From Vicugna pacos (taxonomy: Eukaryota; Chordata; Mammalia; Artiodactyla; Camelidae), in assembly GCF_048564905.1 (NCBI RefSeq), contig NC_133002.1:58461183-58525182 (forward strand): 64,000 bases of DNA, given 5' to 3'. Each line of letters starts with the position of its first letter. Position 1 is the stretch's first letter. Position numbers and translations under genes: made by a program. This document shows positions 1 to 10,300 of this stretch, in pieces. A model generated the notes under the pieces. That model was not told the origin of the DNA, made no database searches, and worked only from the letters and a program-made list of their open reading frames with translations.

Positions 1-260
1 ACCCGCCCTCCCTCGTCACGTGACCACGCCAGGCGGAAAGAGGGAATTTAAGCCCCCGGACGCCGGGACAGGTTGGCCAGGGATTGGGAAGGGGCGGGAC
101 GAGGCTGGGGAGGACGGCGCCTGCGCCATGGACCCGCCCTCCCCGCCGCTTCCGGGTCCGCGCGCTAAGGCTTTCCTGGAAATGAGAGAGGTTAGGAGAC
201 TCGCGGGCTGGGGGTGGTGAACGTGTGGACCGCGCGGAGTTGCTAGGGGGCGGGCCGTAG
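1..260. promoter_or_regulatory. TEN1: GC-rich promoter and probable noncoding exon 1 of TEN1
   Basis: This stretch is GC- and CpG-rich, in contrast to the AT-rich DNA that follows. It holds a palindromic GTCACGTGAC at 15-24 (E-box of the USF/TFEB class), a GC box at 91-100 and an ETS-like GCTTCCGGG at 148-156. In human, TEN1 starts with a noncoding exon that is divergent to ACOX1, so the same layout is inferred here. The exact transcription start and the donor of exon 1 cannot be fixed from sequence alone. A short upstream ORF (ATG at 128, stop at 218-220) would lie in the 5' UTR if this is all exon. Confidence 0.6.
15..24. promoter_or_regulatory. GTCACGTGAC palindrome (E-box / CLEAR-type)
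   Basis: This is a perfect 10-bp palindrome containing CACGTG. It matches the consensus bound by USF and by the TFEB/TFE3/MITF group. It sits in the promoter-like block at the left end. Binding is inferred. Confidence 0.5.
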
Positions 261-1609
261 GGTTTCCCGCAACCCTCGAAGATTGGAGAAAAAAAGAACG
301 AAGACAAAGGTCACATGGCGAATGTCTCAGGCTATCTTTTGTTCAGATAATGGCATCTTTGCTGCCAGAGGCGTGGACTGCGGGGACCTGGGTGTGGGAT
401 TGTGTGTGCGCCTGCCTGTTAATGGAGTGGGTGTGTACTTTGAGGTGGACCTGAGTGTGTTCAGGGGTCTTGGAATCCAGACTTTCTTGTTTTCACAATT
501 ATCGTCGTCTTCAAAGTAGTAAAAGAACACTTGAAAAAACACCTGGTATAGGAAGGTTTGTAGTGAAAAGAAAAAGTTCCCCATCCTCAGAGGCAGCCGA
601 TTTTAACCATCTGTGTTTTTAGTTTTGATTACTAAAAAAATTGCTAAGTGAAATACTTACATGCTGTTTCTTTTTTTTTTTCTTACATGCTGTTTCTTGA
701 TTTGCCCATTTTAGTTACCTTTTGACTTCATGCCATGGTAATGAAGATATGGCATACTACACGTCTCCTTTATCTCTCATTTTCCTTTGTAACTTTAAAC
801 AACATACAAATCCTGTTTTTTAAAAAACTACACATAGTAGTCAGTTTCCTATTGCATCAATTTTTAGTAACACAGACACAATAAAAGGAGCGCCAAAAAC
901 TAATCAAGATTATTATTTTAATAAAACATTTAAAAAATCAAAATGCAGGAAAATCCACGATGAATAAAATACCAAAATTTTAAATAGAGACAGGATCATT
1001 ATTACTGATTGTTCCTTTTGTCTCAGGCTCCAGTGTACCAGGGCAAGTCACTGGTTAACTGATGCTTTTTCTAATTCCCTCAGGCATTAAACTGTTTAGC
1101 AGCTATGTATTCCTCTTGTTAAAAGCTGGCTCTCCAGGTATCACTAGCATTCTGTTGATAAAACAAATTTGAGTTGATTGCCTATACAGGTAAGGGTGAC
1201 TACTACTTGGCAAAGCTTTGGCCATGCCTCAGAATTAAGGCTAGAATTTGTTGAGAATATTAAGTTCTATTTAAGATGGTTCTTTCAGTTCAGGGTTTGT
1301 TTAGGATTGGGTACAAACCATTGCACAACAGTCAAATTGGTGGAAGCAGTAAGGCAAGGGAATTCAGATAATCTCAGTGAGCAGACTGGCTGTTGATGTT
1401 CAAACCATTTGCCTGGACTGGATCAGGAAGAGTAAAAAATGTTAATGAAGACATAGCATCACAGAGTCAAGTTAATGTGGGCAATAAGATGTGGTTTGGG
1501 TTCTGTTTGTCCAGGCTGAGTGTGGGGGTAGATGGTTTGGGTTTTCACTCTCTTCTTCATGAATATATTCATCCATTCAATAAATAATAATATTCCTAAA
1601 AACAAAAAA
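261..1609. other. TEN1 first intron, proximal part
   Basis: AT-rich DNA with a 17-bp direct repeat (CTTACATGCTGTTTCTT at 656-672 and 682-698) around a poly-T run. No gene is recognised. Confidence 0.4.
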
Positions 1610-1735
1610 GGAGGCTGAAGCTATAGGTCAGTGGTAGAGTGTCTGCTTACCATGCATGAGGTCCTGGGTTTGATCCCCAGTACCTCCATTAAATAAAAAT
1701 AAATAAGTAAATACACCTAATTACCCCCTCCCCAA
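1610..1735 (+). repeat. Vic-1-type tRNA-Ala SINE
   Basis: It contains TCAGTGGTAGAGTGTCTGC (A-box region), TGGGTTTGATCCCC (B box) and CCAGTACCTCCATT, followed by the camelid tail CACCTAATTACC. It lies in TEN1 intron 1. Confidence 0.85.
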
Positions 1736-1794
1736 CTGCCCAAAACCTCTTCTTGTGCCTGTTTCCTCTCCCTCCCAAAGACCCACCTAAATGG

Positions 1795-1965
1795 ACAAAG
1801 AGAAGAGGAAGTCAGAAATGATCAAATTAAGGAGATTTAACATTAATACAATACTATTACCTAATCTACAAACCTTTTTGTGGACTTACTATTGTCCAAT
1901 AAAATCCTTTATCATAATTTTTTCTCCCAACCAAGATCCAATCCAGGATCAGGAATTCTGTTTAG
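1795..1965. repeat. Old interspersed repeat, family uncertain
   Basis: The phrase TTTAACATTAATACAATACT and AGATCCAATCCAGGATCAGG are typical of a widespread old mammalian repeat. I cannot name its family with confidence. Confidence 0.35.
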
Positions 1966-1968
1966 TTA

Positions 1969-2432
1969 TGTTAGTTTGCTAGAACTGCCATGACAGAGCA
2001 TCACAGAGTGGGTGTCTTAAACAACAGAAGTCTGTTGTCTCTTAGTTCTGGAGGCCAGAAGTCCAAGGTCAAGGTATGAACAGGGTTAGTTCCTTCCAGG
2101 GCTGTGGGTGAGTGAGAATCTGCTCCATGCTTCTCTCTTAGCTTCTGATAGTTTTCTGGCAATCTTTGGTGTTCCTTGGCTTGTATGCATGTCACCCTAA
2201 TCTTTGCCTTCATCTTCACCTGGCCTTCTCCATGTGTGCATGTCTGTCTGTCCAAACGTTCCCGTTTTCATAAGGACACTAATCATATTGGATTAGGGTC
2301 CACCCTAATGACCTCATTTAACTTAGTTACCTCTTCAAAGATCCTATCTCTAGATAAAGTTACATTCTGAGGTCCTGGGGGTTAGGACTTAAATGTATCT
2401 TTTTTAGAGGGGACACAATTCCACCCATAACA
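1969..2432 (-). mobile_element. MLT1-like LTR fossil (ERVL-MaLR), solo, antisense
   Basis: Its ends, TGTTAGTTTGCTAG-like and CCATAACA, and its interior (TTCTGGAGGCCAGAAGTCC, GGATTAGGGTCCACCCTAAT) match a MaLR LTR read backwards. No internal region is attached. It is an old, solo copy from the eutherian MaLR expansion. Confidence 0.8.
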
Positions 2433-4644
2433 GTTGTTCTATCACTTGAGCCTCATTTAACTGGGGCAATTTCTTCATCTTCTGTAACTTTGATACTTTT
2501 AGAGTATACAAAGCAGTTGTTTTGTAGACTGTCCCTCAATTCAGATTTGTCTGATATTTCTTCGTAATTAGATTCAGATTATGCACTTTTTACAGGAATA
2601 TCACAGAGAAAAATGTATCCTCAGTGCATCACATCCAGGAGGTACATGAAGGCTGTATTTGCTAATTTTCTTCACTGTGAAGTGGACCATTTTTCTCCTT
2701 TGTAATTAATAAGTAATCTGGGGGGAGATAGTGTTGAGACCATGTAAATATCATGTTCTTCATCAAGTTTTACCCAAGACTTTCAGCATCCATTGATAAT
2801 TCTTCCCTGAATTCATTTTTCCTCTGGTGATTACAAAACTTCTAAAGGCATCGTAAAATAACCATTTTATCTGGTTACTGTAAAATTCATTTTGTTGAAA
2901 TTACATTTAAAATTTGTAATAATTCCCATGTGATAGGATCTTTTGAAGCTATAGTTCAAATCTTGGGGAATAACTTGAGTTTTCATGTTGAAGATCCATT
3001 GTGTAATCTAGACTACACTACAGCTATGTAACTTTAAAAACACTAATTAATGTTTAATGGGTTGGTGACTGTGCAGAGGTGCTGGGAGAGTGGGGCATGG
3101 AAGTTACAAACCAAGTATTACTTGTCTGAGTTTTCGATCCTGCTAGAGAAATCTTGGCAGTTGCTTCAGAAAAAAATGAAAGAAGCAATCAAGATTGGTT
3201 CACCATTCTTGCTGGACAGTATTTTCACTCATCCCAGTTGTTAAAAAAGAGAATATATCTCTTGTTTCCTGTCATGGATTTTTCTCCCAGAAGTGGATAT
3301 TTCACCTTGTGGAATGAAAGGGCAAGGCTCGAACAAAGTACAGGTCGTAGAATTACTCAGACTTTATAAAGAGAGTATCTGAAATCCAGTTGAGTCACAA
3401 GAGAAGCCTAATCCTAGTATAATCTTCTCAGAATCGAATGGGTAGTAATATATGGATAATGGTTTATGGTGTCAGCTATACTTATTTATCTGAATTTTTT
3501 TTAGGGGGGAGGTAATTAGGTTTATTTACTTATTTATTTATTTTTAATGGAGGTACTAAGGATTGAACCCAGGACCTCATGCATGCTAAGCACGCACTCT
3601 GCAACTGAGCTATACCCTCTCCCCAGTTATGCTTATTCAAATTAACAGAACTGTCTTAATAAACACATAGCAATTTTTGTTTGCAGAAGAAATTGAGGTT
3701 AAAATTTACAAGAGTATACCTCTGCCGAACAGTCAACGCTACTGCGTGGTACTTTAAAAAAATAAAAATAAGTTTAATGACATACTTACTTATAGCTTAA
3801 CTTATATGTGGTACTTAAGAGTAGAAAAATTACTGTAAAAAAGATTCTAAAGTTTCAGTGGTTTGCTGGATTGGATGGGATTGTCCCAGTTAGCCAAAAC
3901 CGCAACCACTACATTTTTTTCTTCTCTTGGCTGTTTTTTGGGGTTTTATTTTGTTTTTTGCTTCCCTCTCATGCCAGAGATGATCAGGGGGCTCTCTTCT
4001 GGTGACCAGATGGCTCTGCTCCTGGTTGCAGCAATGAGGGACCTCTGCACTCAGAGGAAGAGGACTGGGCTTTGGCCAGTTGCTTCTGCACTGCACTGGC
4101 CAAACTAGTTCTGGGCACGCTATAGTGAAATGAACAGCCCAGCCCAGTGACCTCTTCATTAGGGGATATTGCAAACAATTGTGCAAGATTCTAGGTTACA
4201 TTAAACTTGTGGACTTGAGCTGTGTCATTTGGTTTCTGTGAGGATCTTACTTAAGGTTATTTAATTACCGTTTTCTTTGTTCATATCACCACTTGCTTGT
4301 CCTACCCAGAAATAGTTGAAGTCCTTCAACCAGAATCACCTTCCGGATTCCTTTGTCTTTGAACAATTATTCCTGCATCTCCAGTGCTCTAACATTTTCC
4401 ACACATGGCTCCTCTTGTTCTGGCATGTTCTTTCTCACACATGCGTGCACACAAAGCTACATATTATGTGTACACACCTGCTCCTTATTTTTTCCCCCGA
4501 TAGTATACCTTAGAGCTCTTGTCCTATAAGTACCTTTAATGCCTCATCTTCTTAAAAAGCCCGCTGAATGTTCCATTGCATTGTTATTACATTTAACTTA
4601 CTTAACCAGTCTATTTTTCTTTTTTTTTTAATAATTAACATAAA
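2433..4644. other. TEN1 first intron, mid part
   Basis: Apart from the SINE at 3503-3624 I see nothing I can name. ORFs are short and without recognisable motifs. Confidence 0.35.
3503..3624 (-). repeat. Vic-1-type tRNA-Ala SINE
   Basis: This reverse copy reads GGAGGTAATTAGG, then GATTGAACCCAGGACCTC and GAGCTATACCCTC. Imperfect flanking repeats (AGYTATRCTTATT) suggest a worn target-site duplication. Confidence 0.85.
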
Positions 4645-5050
4645 CATATCACCACAGTCTAACTGTGGAAAGACATCAGACAAACCCAAACTGAAGGTCA
4701 TTCTGCAAAATACTTGAGCAATATACCTCAAAGCTGTCAAGGTCATCAAAAAACATGGGAAGTCTGAGAAACTGTCACAGCCAGAGGAGCTTAAGGAGAC
4801 ATGATAAGTAAATGTAATTTGGAATCCTGGAGAAGATCCTGGAGCAGAAAGGGAACGTCAGGGGAAAACCGATGAAGTCCAAATCAAGTATGGAGTTCAG
4901 TTAAAATAACATATTGATACAGGTTTATTAATTGTAACAAATGTAAGATATTAATTATAAGGAAAACTGGGTGTGATGTATATAGGAATCCTCTGTACTA
5001 TCTTTATAGTTTTTTTTAATATATTCAAACTATTCTAAAATAAAAAGTTT
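4645..5050 (+). mobile_element. Old L1 3' end (L1M-like)
   Basis: The run ACATCAGACAAACCCAAACT, GGAGACATGATAAGTAAATG, CTGTACTATCTTTATA and AAATAAAAAGTTT resembles the 3' UTR of an old L1. It is much diverged and 5'-truncated. Confidence 0.5.
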
Positions 5051-5209
5051 ATTTTAAAAAACATGAAGACTCCCTTAATGTACAACTATGAAAGAGTGTC
5101 AAATATAGTAAATGAAAAAAATAAGAATAATATGTATACTATAGAGGGAAAATTAATATATACTCCTGTTTGGTTTTATTTGCAATATGAAAGAATAAAC
5201 AGAAATTTG

Positions 5210-5420
5210 TGAAAATGATTTCCTCTTGGGCGGGAGTTGGCAAACATTAGGCCAATCCAGCTCATTACTTGTTTTTGTAAATGAAGTCTGAAGGAAATAA
5301 GGTATGCTCATCCGGTACGTATTGTTTGTGAGAGTTTTCCTCCTATGATGGCAAAGCCAAGTGGTCGTGACAGAGATCCTATGTTACTGTCTGCCTTTTT
5401 ACGGACCCCTGCTTTAAGGG
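5210..5420. mobile_element. Probable hAT-like DNA transposon relic
   Basis: GAGTTGGCAAAC at one end and ACGGACCCCTGC at the other resemble the inverted ends of a common non-autonomous element. CTTGTTTTTGTAAATGAAG lies between them. The family is not certain. Confidence 0.45.
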
Positions 5421-5437
5421 ATCAGGAAGGGAATGGG

Positions 5438-5679
5438 GGGGTGGGAAGGGATAAATTTGGGAGTTTGAAATTTAAAAATGTTAGCCCTTATATATAAAAT
5501 AGATTTTAAAAAAGTTTTTTTCTGTATAGTACAGGGAACTATGTTCAGTACCTTGTAATAAACTTTAATGAAAAAATATGAAAACAAATATATGTATGTA
5601 TATACATGACTGGGACATTGTGCTCTACACCAGAAATTGACACATTGTAATTGACTGTACTTCAATTAAAAAAAAAAAA
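5438..5679 (+). mobile_element. L1 3' end, cetartiodactyl type, with target-site duplication
   Basis: ACAGGGAACTATGTTCAGTA, then TTGTAATAAAC and GTACTTCAATTAAAA, are hallmarks of the young cetartiodactyl L1 3' UTR. The copy is severely 5'-truncated, ends in poly(A) and is bounded by AGGAAGGGAATGGG at 5424-5437 and 5680-5693. Confidence 0.85.
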
Positions 5680-5941
5680 AGGAAGGGAATGGGCTACATG
5701 GGAATTGGAGTGGGAACAGTGCATCTCCACATAGATCTTTAGTATATTGTTTTGTTCTTTAAAAGATGTGAATGCATAATCTATCAAAAAAATCTACAAA
5801 AATTTTAAAACACCACCCCTGGGACTAGCTTTTCAGATGTTGCTGGTCTCGGGCGTCTGTTAATCTCCATCTGGTGGTTAGCTTGGTTTGTCAGGGCTCT
5901 TCAAAAATCCGTCTCAACTCTCCATCTCAACCTGGTTACAG

Positions 5942-6038
5942 GAGCAACGATGCTACCCAAACCTGGGATCTATTACCTCCCCTGGGAGGTCAGTACCGGC
6001 CAAGTTCCTGATGGGGACACTCTGAGAACGTACGGCAG
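5942..6038 (+). CDS. TEN1: TEN1 first coding exon
   Basis: The acceptor TTACAG precedes 5942. The ATG is at 5950-5952 after 8 nt of 5' UTR, and the donor AG|GTGAGA follows 6038. It encodes residues 1-29 plus two bases of Arg30. Confidence 0.93.
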
Positions 6039-7302
6039 GTGAGAATGGTTGTTTTCTCACATGGTAGGGGGGTGTTTAAAAAATTAAAATAATCTTTTTA
6101 AAAATTGAAATATTTTAAAAATTTATTTTTAAAACTTATATTTTAATTTTGGGGTGTGGGAGGAGGTAATTAGGCTTGTTTATTTATTTATTCTTAGAGG
6201 AAGTACTGGGGATTGAACCCAGAACTTCATGCATGCTAAGCATGTACTCTACCGCTTGAGCTATGCCCTCCCCCTGTTTTAATTTATTTTTAAAATTATT
6301 TAAATTTTTTTATATTTTAATTTTATTTCATTTAACTAATTTATTTTTTTTCATATTTTTGTAGGGGAGGTAATTAGGTTATTCATTTTTTTAATGGAGG
6401 TATTGGGGATTGAACCTAGTACCTCAGGGATGCTCAGCATACACTCTACTGCTGAGCTACACCTTCACCTTCTATTTTATTTTAAGTTTATTATGTTTTA
6501 TATATATTTTTAATTATTTAAAATTTTAAGTCTTACTATAATTTTATCTAATTATTTTGAAATGCTAAAAAATTAATATGTATTCATTGTAAAAACTGTA
6601 GGTAATCCATAAGGGTGTAAAGAAATCAAGAAAAAAGTCACCTACAATCCCACTGTCTGGACAACCACCCACTGCTAACCTTTTGGTGATTATACACTTT
6701 CTCATGTGTGCGTGTATGTATATATGTATATGTGGGTGGGTGTATATACACACAATATATGTATATACATATATACTGTGTTAGTCACCTATTGCTGTGT
6801 AACAAGTCACCTCAAAATTTAGCGTCTTAAAATGATAATAAATGCTTATTTTTTCATACTCACTGTGGCTCAGAATTTGAGAGTGGCTTAGCTGGGTGGC
6901 CCTGGCTCAGATTCACTTTTAAGATTGCAGTCAAGATGTTGGCCAGGGCTGCCAACATCTGAAGGCAGGCCTGGGCCTGGAGGGTCTGATTCTAAGGTCA
7001 CTCGTTCACATGTTTCGCAGTTTTTGCTGCCTGCTGTCAAGAAGGCTCAGTTCCTCACAACGCAGATTTTTCTACACGGCTGCTTGAGGGTCTTCATAAC
7101 ACAGCAGCTGGCTTTCCTCAGAACGAGTGATTGAACAGAGAGAGCAGAGAGAAAGCCACAATGTCAATGACCTAACCTCTAGGAAGTTACATTTCTGCAA
7201 TGTTCTGTTGGTTACACAGGTCACTGCTGGTCCAGGTGACAGGGGGACTACACAAGAATGTGAATACCAGGGGGATAAGCATCACTGGGACCATCTTAGA
7301 GT

Positions 7303-7333
<31 letters not shown>

Positions 7334-10300
7334 GTACATATAGAAATACTGTAACCTAGCTAAGATCCTATTATGGTACCATTTAAGTGTGTACAGTAGA
7401 CCTAGTTCCAGGCCAAATATGTAGATCAGTATCATCACTTTAAATAGATCCACTTTATTTCATCGCGTGTAGATATACCATCATTTAACCACAGTCTTTT
7501 TCTTTTTTTTCCTTTTTCTTTTTCACATGGAACTACTGAGAATCAAACCAAGTACCTTGTGCATGCTCAGTGTGCGCTCCACCAACTGAGCTATACCCCC
7601 CACCCCAACCACAGTCTTTTTATTTAACCCAAATATATTAATTTTCAGCAGACATCAGTATAATTGAGTGGGGCAAAGACAGTCATTTCAACAAATGGTG
7701 CGGGAACTACTGAATATTCTTACGGGGGTGAAAAAAAACCTTGATCCCCACCCCACAGCACATAGACACAAAAATCATTTGAACTGGATTATAGATGTAC
7801 AAGCTAAAACTATAAAATGTTCAAAAGAAAACACGAGAAAATCTTCACAACCTTGAGGTAGGCAAAGATTTCTTAGACTCAGAAAGCAAAAACCATGAAA
7901 GAAAAATAATGAATAAAGTGGACTTCAACAAAATTAAAAGCTTTTCATGAAAAGTTACCATTAAGAAAATTAAAAGGCAGGGCTGAGGGTATAGCTCAGT
8001 GGTAGAGTGTCTGCTTAGCATGCATGAAGTCCTGGGTTTGATCCCCAGTACCTCCATTAAAAATAAACAAATAAGTAAATAAACCTAATTATGTACCCTC
8101 CTCAAAAAAACCCAAAAAAATAAAAATTAAAAAAAAAATGATTAAGAGGCAAGCCACAAACTGGGAGGAAATAAGTGTGTGTGTATTATATGTTATGTAC
8201 ATTCAACAAATAATTTGTATCTAGAATATACAAATGACTCATACAACTCAATAATAGGAAAACAAAGAACTTAATTTTAAAGTGGGGGAGGATATAGCTC
8301 AAACACTAGAGCACATGCTTAGCATGCACAAGGTTCTGGGCTCAATCCCCAGCACCACCTCTAAAAGTAAATAAACAAGCCTAATTACCCTGCCTCCCCA
8401 AAATTAAAATGGGTAAAAGATTTGAACACACAGAAACACACAATATTTGAACAGACACAGCCCAAGAAGATACACAGATGGCAGATAAGCACATGAAATT
8501 TTTTTCAACATGATGAGTCATTAGGGAAATACAAATTAAAACCACAATGATTGAGTATTTCGTGCCCACTATGGTGGCTAAAATTAAAAAGACTGACCAT
8601 ATCAAGTGCCGAGAACGGTGTGGAATAACTAGAACCCCTCATACGTTACTTACTGGTAGGAAAGTAAAACGGCACAACCACTTTGAAGAGCAATTTGGCG
8701 GTTTCCTTTAAACAGACAGATTGACCATATGACCCAGATATTCCACTTGGGTATTCACCCAAGAGAAATGAATACACTTGTATGTTAAAGTTCATACCTG
8801 TTTATTCATAATGACATCTGGAAGCAGACCAGATCAGCTGGTGAGTGGATAATGATAATTTGTTTATCCATTCAACAGAGTGCTACTGAGCAACAAAAAG
8901 GAACAAACTACTGATTTACCCAACAACATAAATGGGTCCTAAAAACCTTTATGTGGAATGAAATAAGATAGACACAGAAAAATATGTGCTGTTATGATTC
9001 TACTTATATGAGGTGCTTGAGTAGGAAAACTCATCTATGGAGACCAAAGGCAGATCAGTGGTTGCCTAGGGTGGGCGATGGGCAGACTGAGTTCAAAGGG
9101 GCACAAGGGAACCTTCGGGGTGATGGAAATGTACCAAAGCTTGACTGCTGTGTGGTTGCACGGCATGTACTTTCATCAGCACTCATTGAACAGGTGCCTT
9201 TTAATGCGTGTGATTTATATCTCAGTTATGTAGACTGAGAAAAAACATTTTCTGTTGCTACCATTTAAATTTCTCTGGTTCAAGTGAGGGTGCACATTTT
9301 CCTATGGAGTTACTGGCCTCGCAGAGCCTTTTGAACTTTGTGGTGGCTCTGTTTGCAGATAAACATGATCCCATCTTCCCTGGCCTCCAGGTTGCACAGC
9401 TATGACATGACCCAGTCCCGAGTGACCCTTACGGCTCAGCACGGATCTGACCAGCACCGGATCCTCGTCTGTACCAAGTTGGTGGAACCATTCCAAGCCC
9501 AGATGGGCTCTCTCTACACTGTCCTTGGGGAGCTTGAGCACCAGAGGGGTAAGTCTTGGCCTCACACACCCTTTTTCACTCTGGGTCCTCAGTGGGGCAG
9601 TCTTTCGGGTGCCTGGGCCTGGCTTCTGACCCAGCAGGAGTCCCTCTTTGGGGTTCACATTTTTTCCACGTCAGCCCCCGATTTCAGGGACTCATGGAAA
9701 ACACATGATTGCACTCACAGCAGATCTGGCACAGGGAAGCGAGAAAGGGGAGAGAGAAATCACTAATTCCTAAAGGTCTGCACCATGCCAGGCCTGGTCC
9801 TCGGTCTCTTTGAATCTGGTCACCAGCCCTTAACCTGAGTTGTCTTAGGGCTATTTCATAGATGAGAAAACCAAGGCTCAGAGAGGATGGGGCTGGAATA
9901 ACAAGCCAGGAAGTTAGGTTAAGAGATATGAAACACAAGGGAAGGAACCAAAGCAACCTGGGAGAATCTCTGTGGCATCAAAGGTTGAAGATTGCTCTTT
10001 AAAACCTAGGTAGTCTGGAAAACCAAACAAAAAACCAAAAACAAACACAAACCTAGGTTGTCTGATCCTTTGCCCTCCCTCTCTGGCCATCTCTGTGCCA
10101 TTGTCCTTCACACGGCTGATGCCATACTATACAGTGTTGTATCTGGTTATTTTGGTTTAACATTATGTAATGTGATACATACATACATATAGTGTAAGCA
10201 TTTCCCTGTGTCTTTAAATTTTTCTAGACACAGTATTTAATGGCTCTATAATATTTTATAGATTAGATGTGTACCCTAATTCACACAACCATTAGATGCT

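Larger units (their letters stand above)
7622..9243 (+). mobile_element. Old L1 (L1M), end of ORF2 and 3' UTR, split by two SINEs
   Basis: The recognisable order is ORF2-end phrases (TTCAACAAATGGTGCGGGAA, CTTCAACAAAATTAAAAGC), TTGACCATATGACCCAG, then the 3' UTR with GATCAGTGGTTGCCTAGGG. SINEs at 7980-8137 and 8283-8402 interrupt it, so the L1 is older than both. Confidence 0.8.

Noticed and set aside
128-220. Upstream ORF in the TEN1 5' block as a real small protein
   Set aside because: Its Pro/Gly/Arg composition follows the local GC content and the exon limits are unknown. It is noted only as a possible uORF.
7980-8060. A possible functional tRNA-Ala gene
   Set aside because: The tRNA-like part continues into the SINE body and A-rich tail, and the cloverleaf pairs are eroded. 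It is one of a family of SINE copies.
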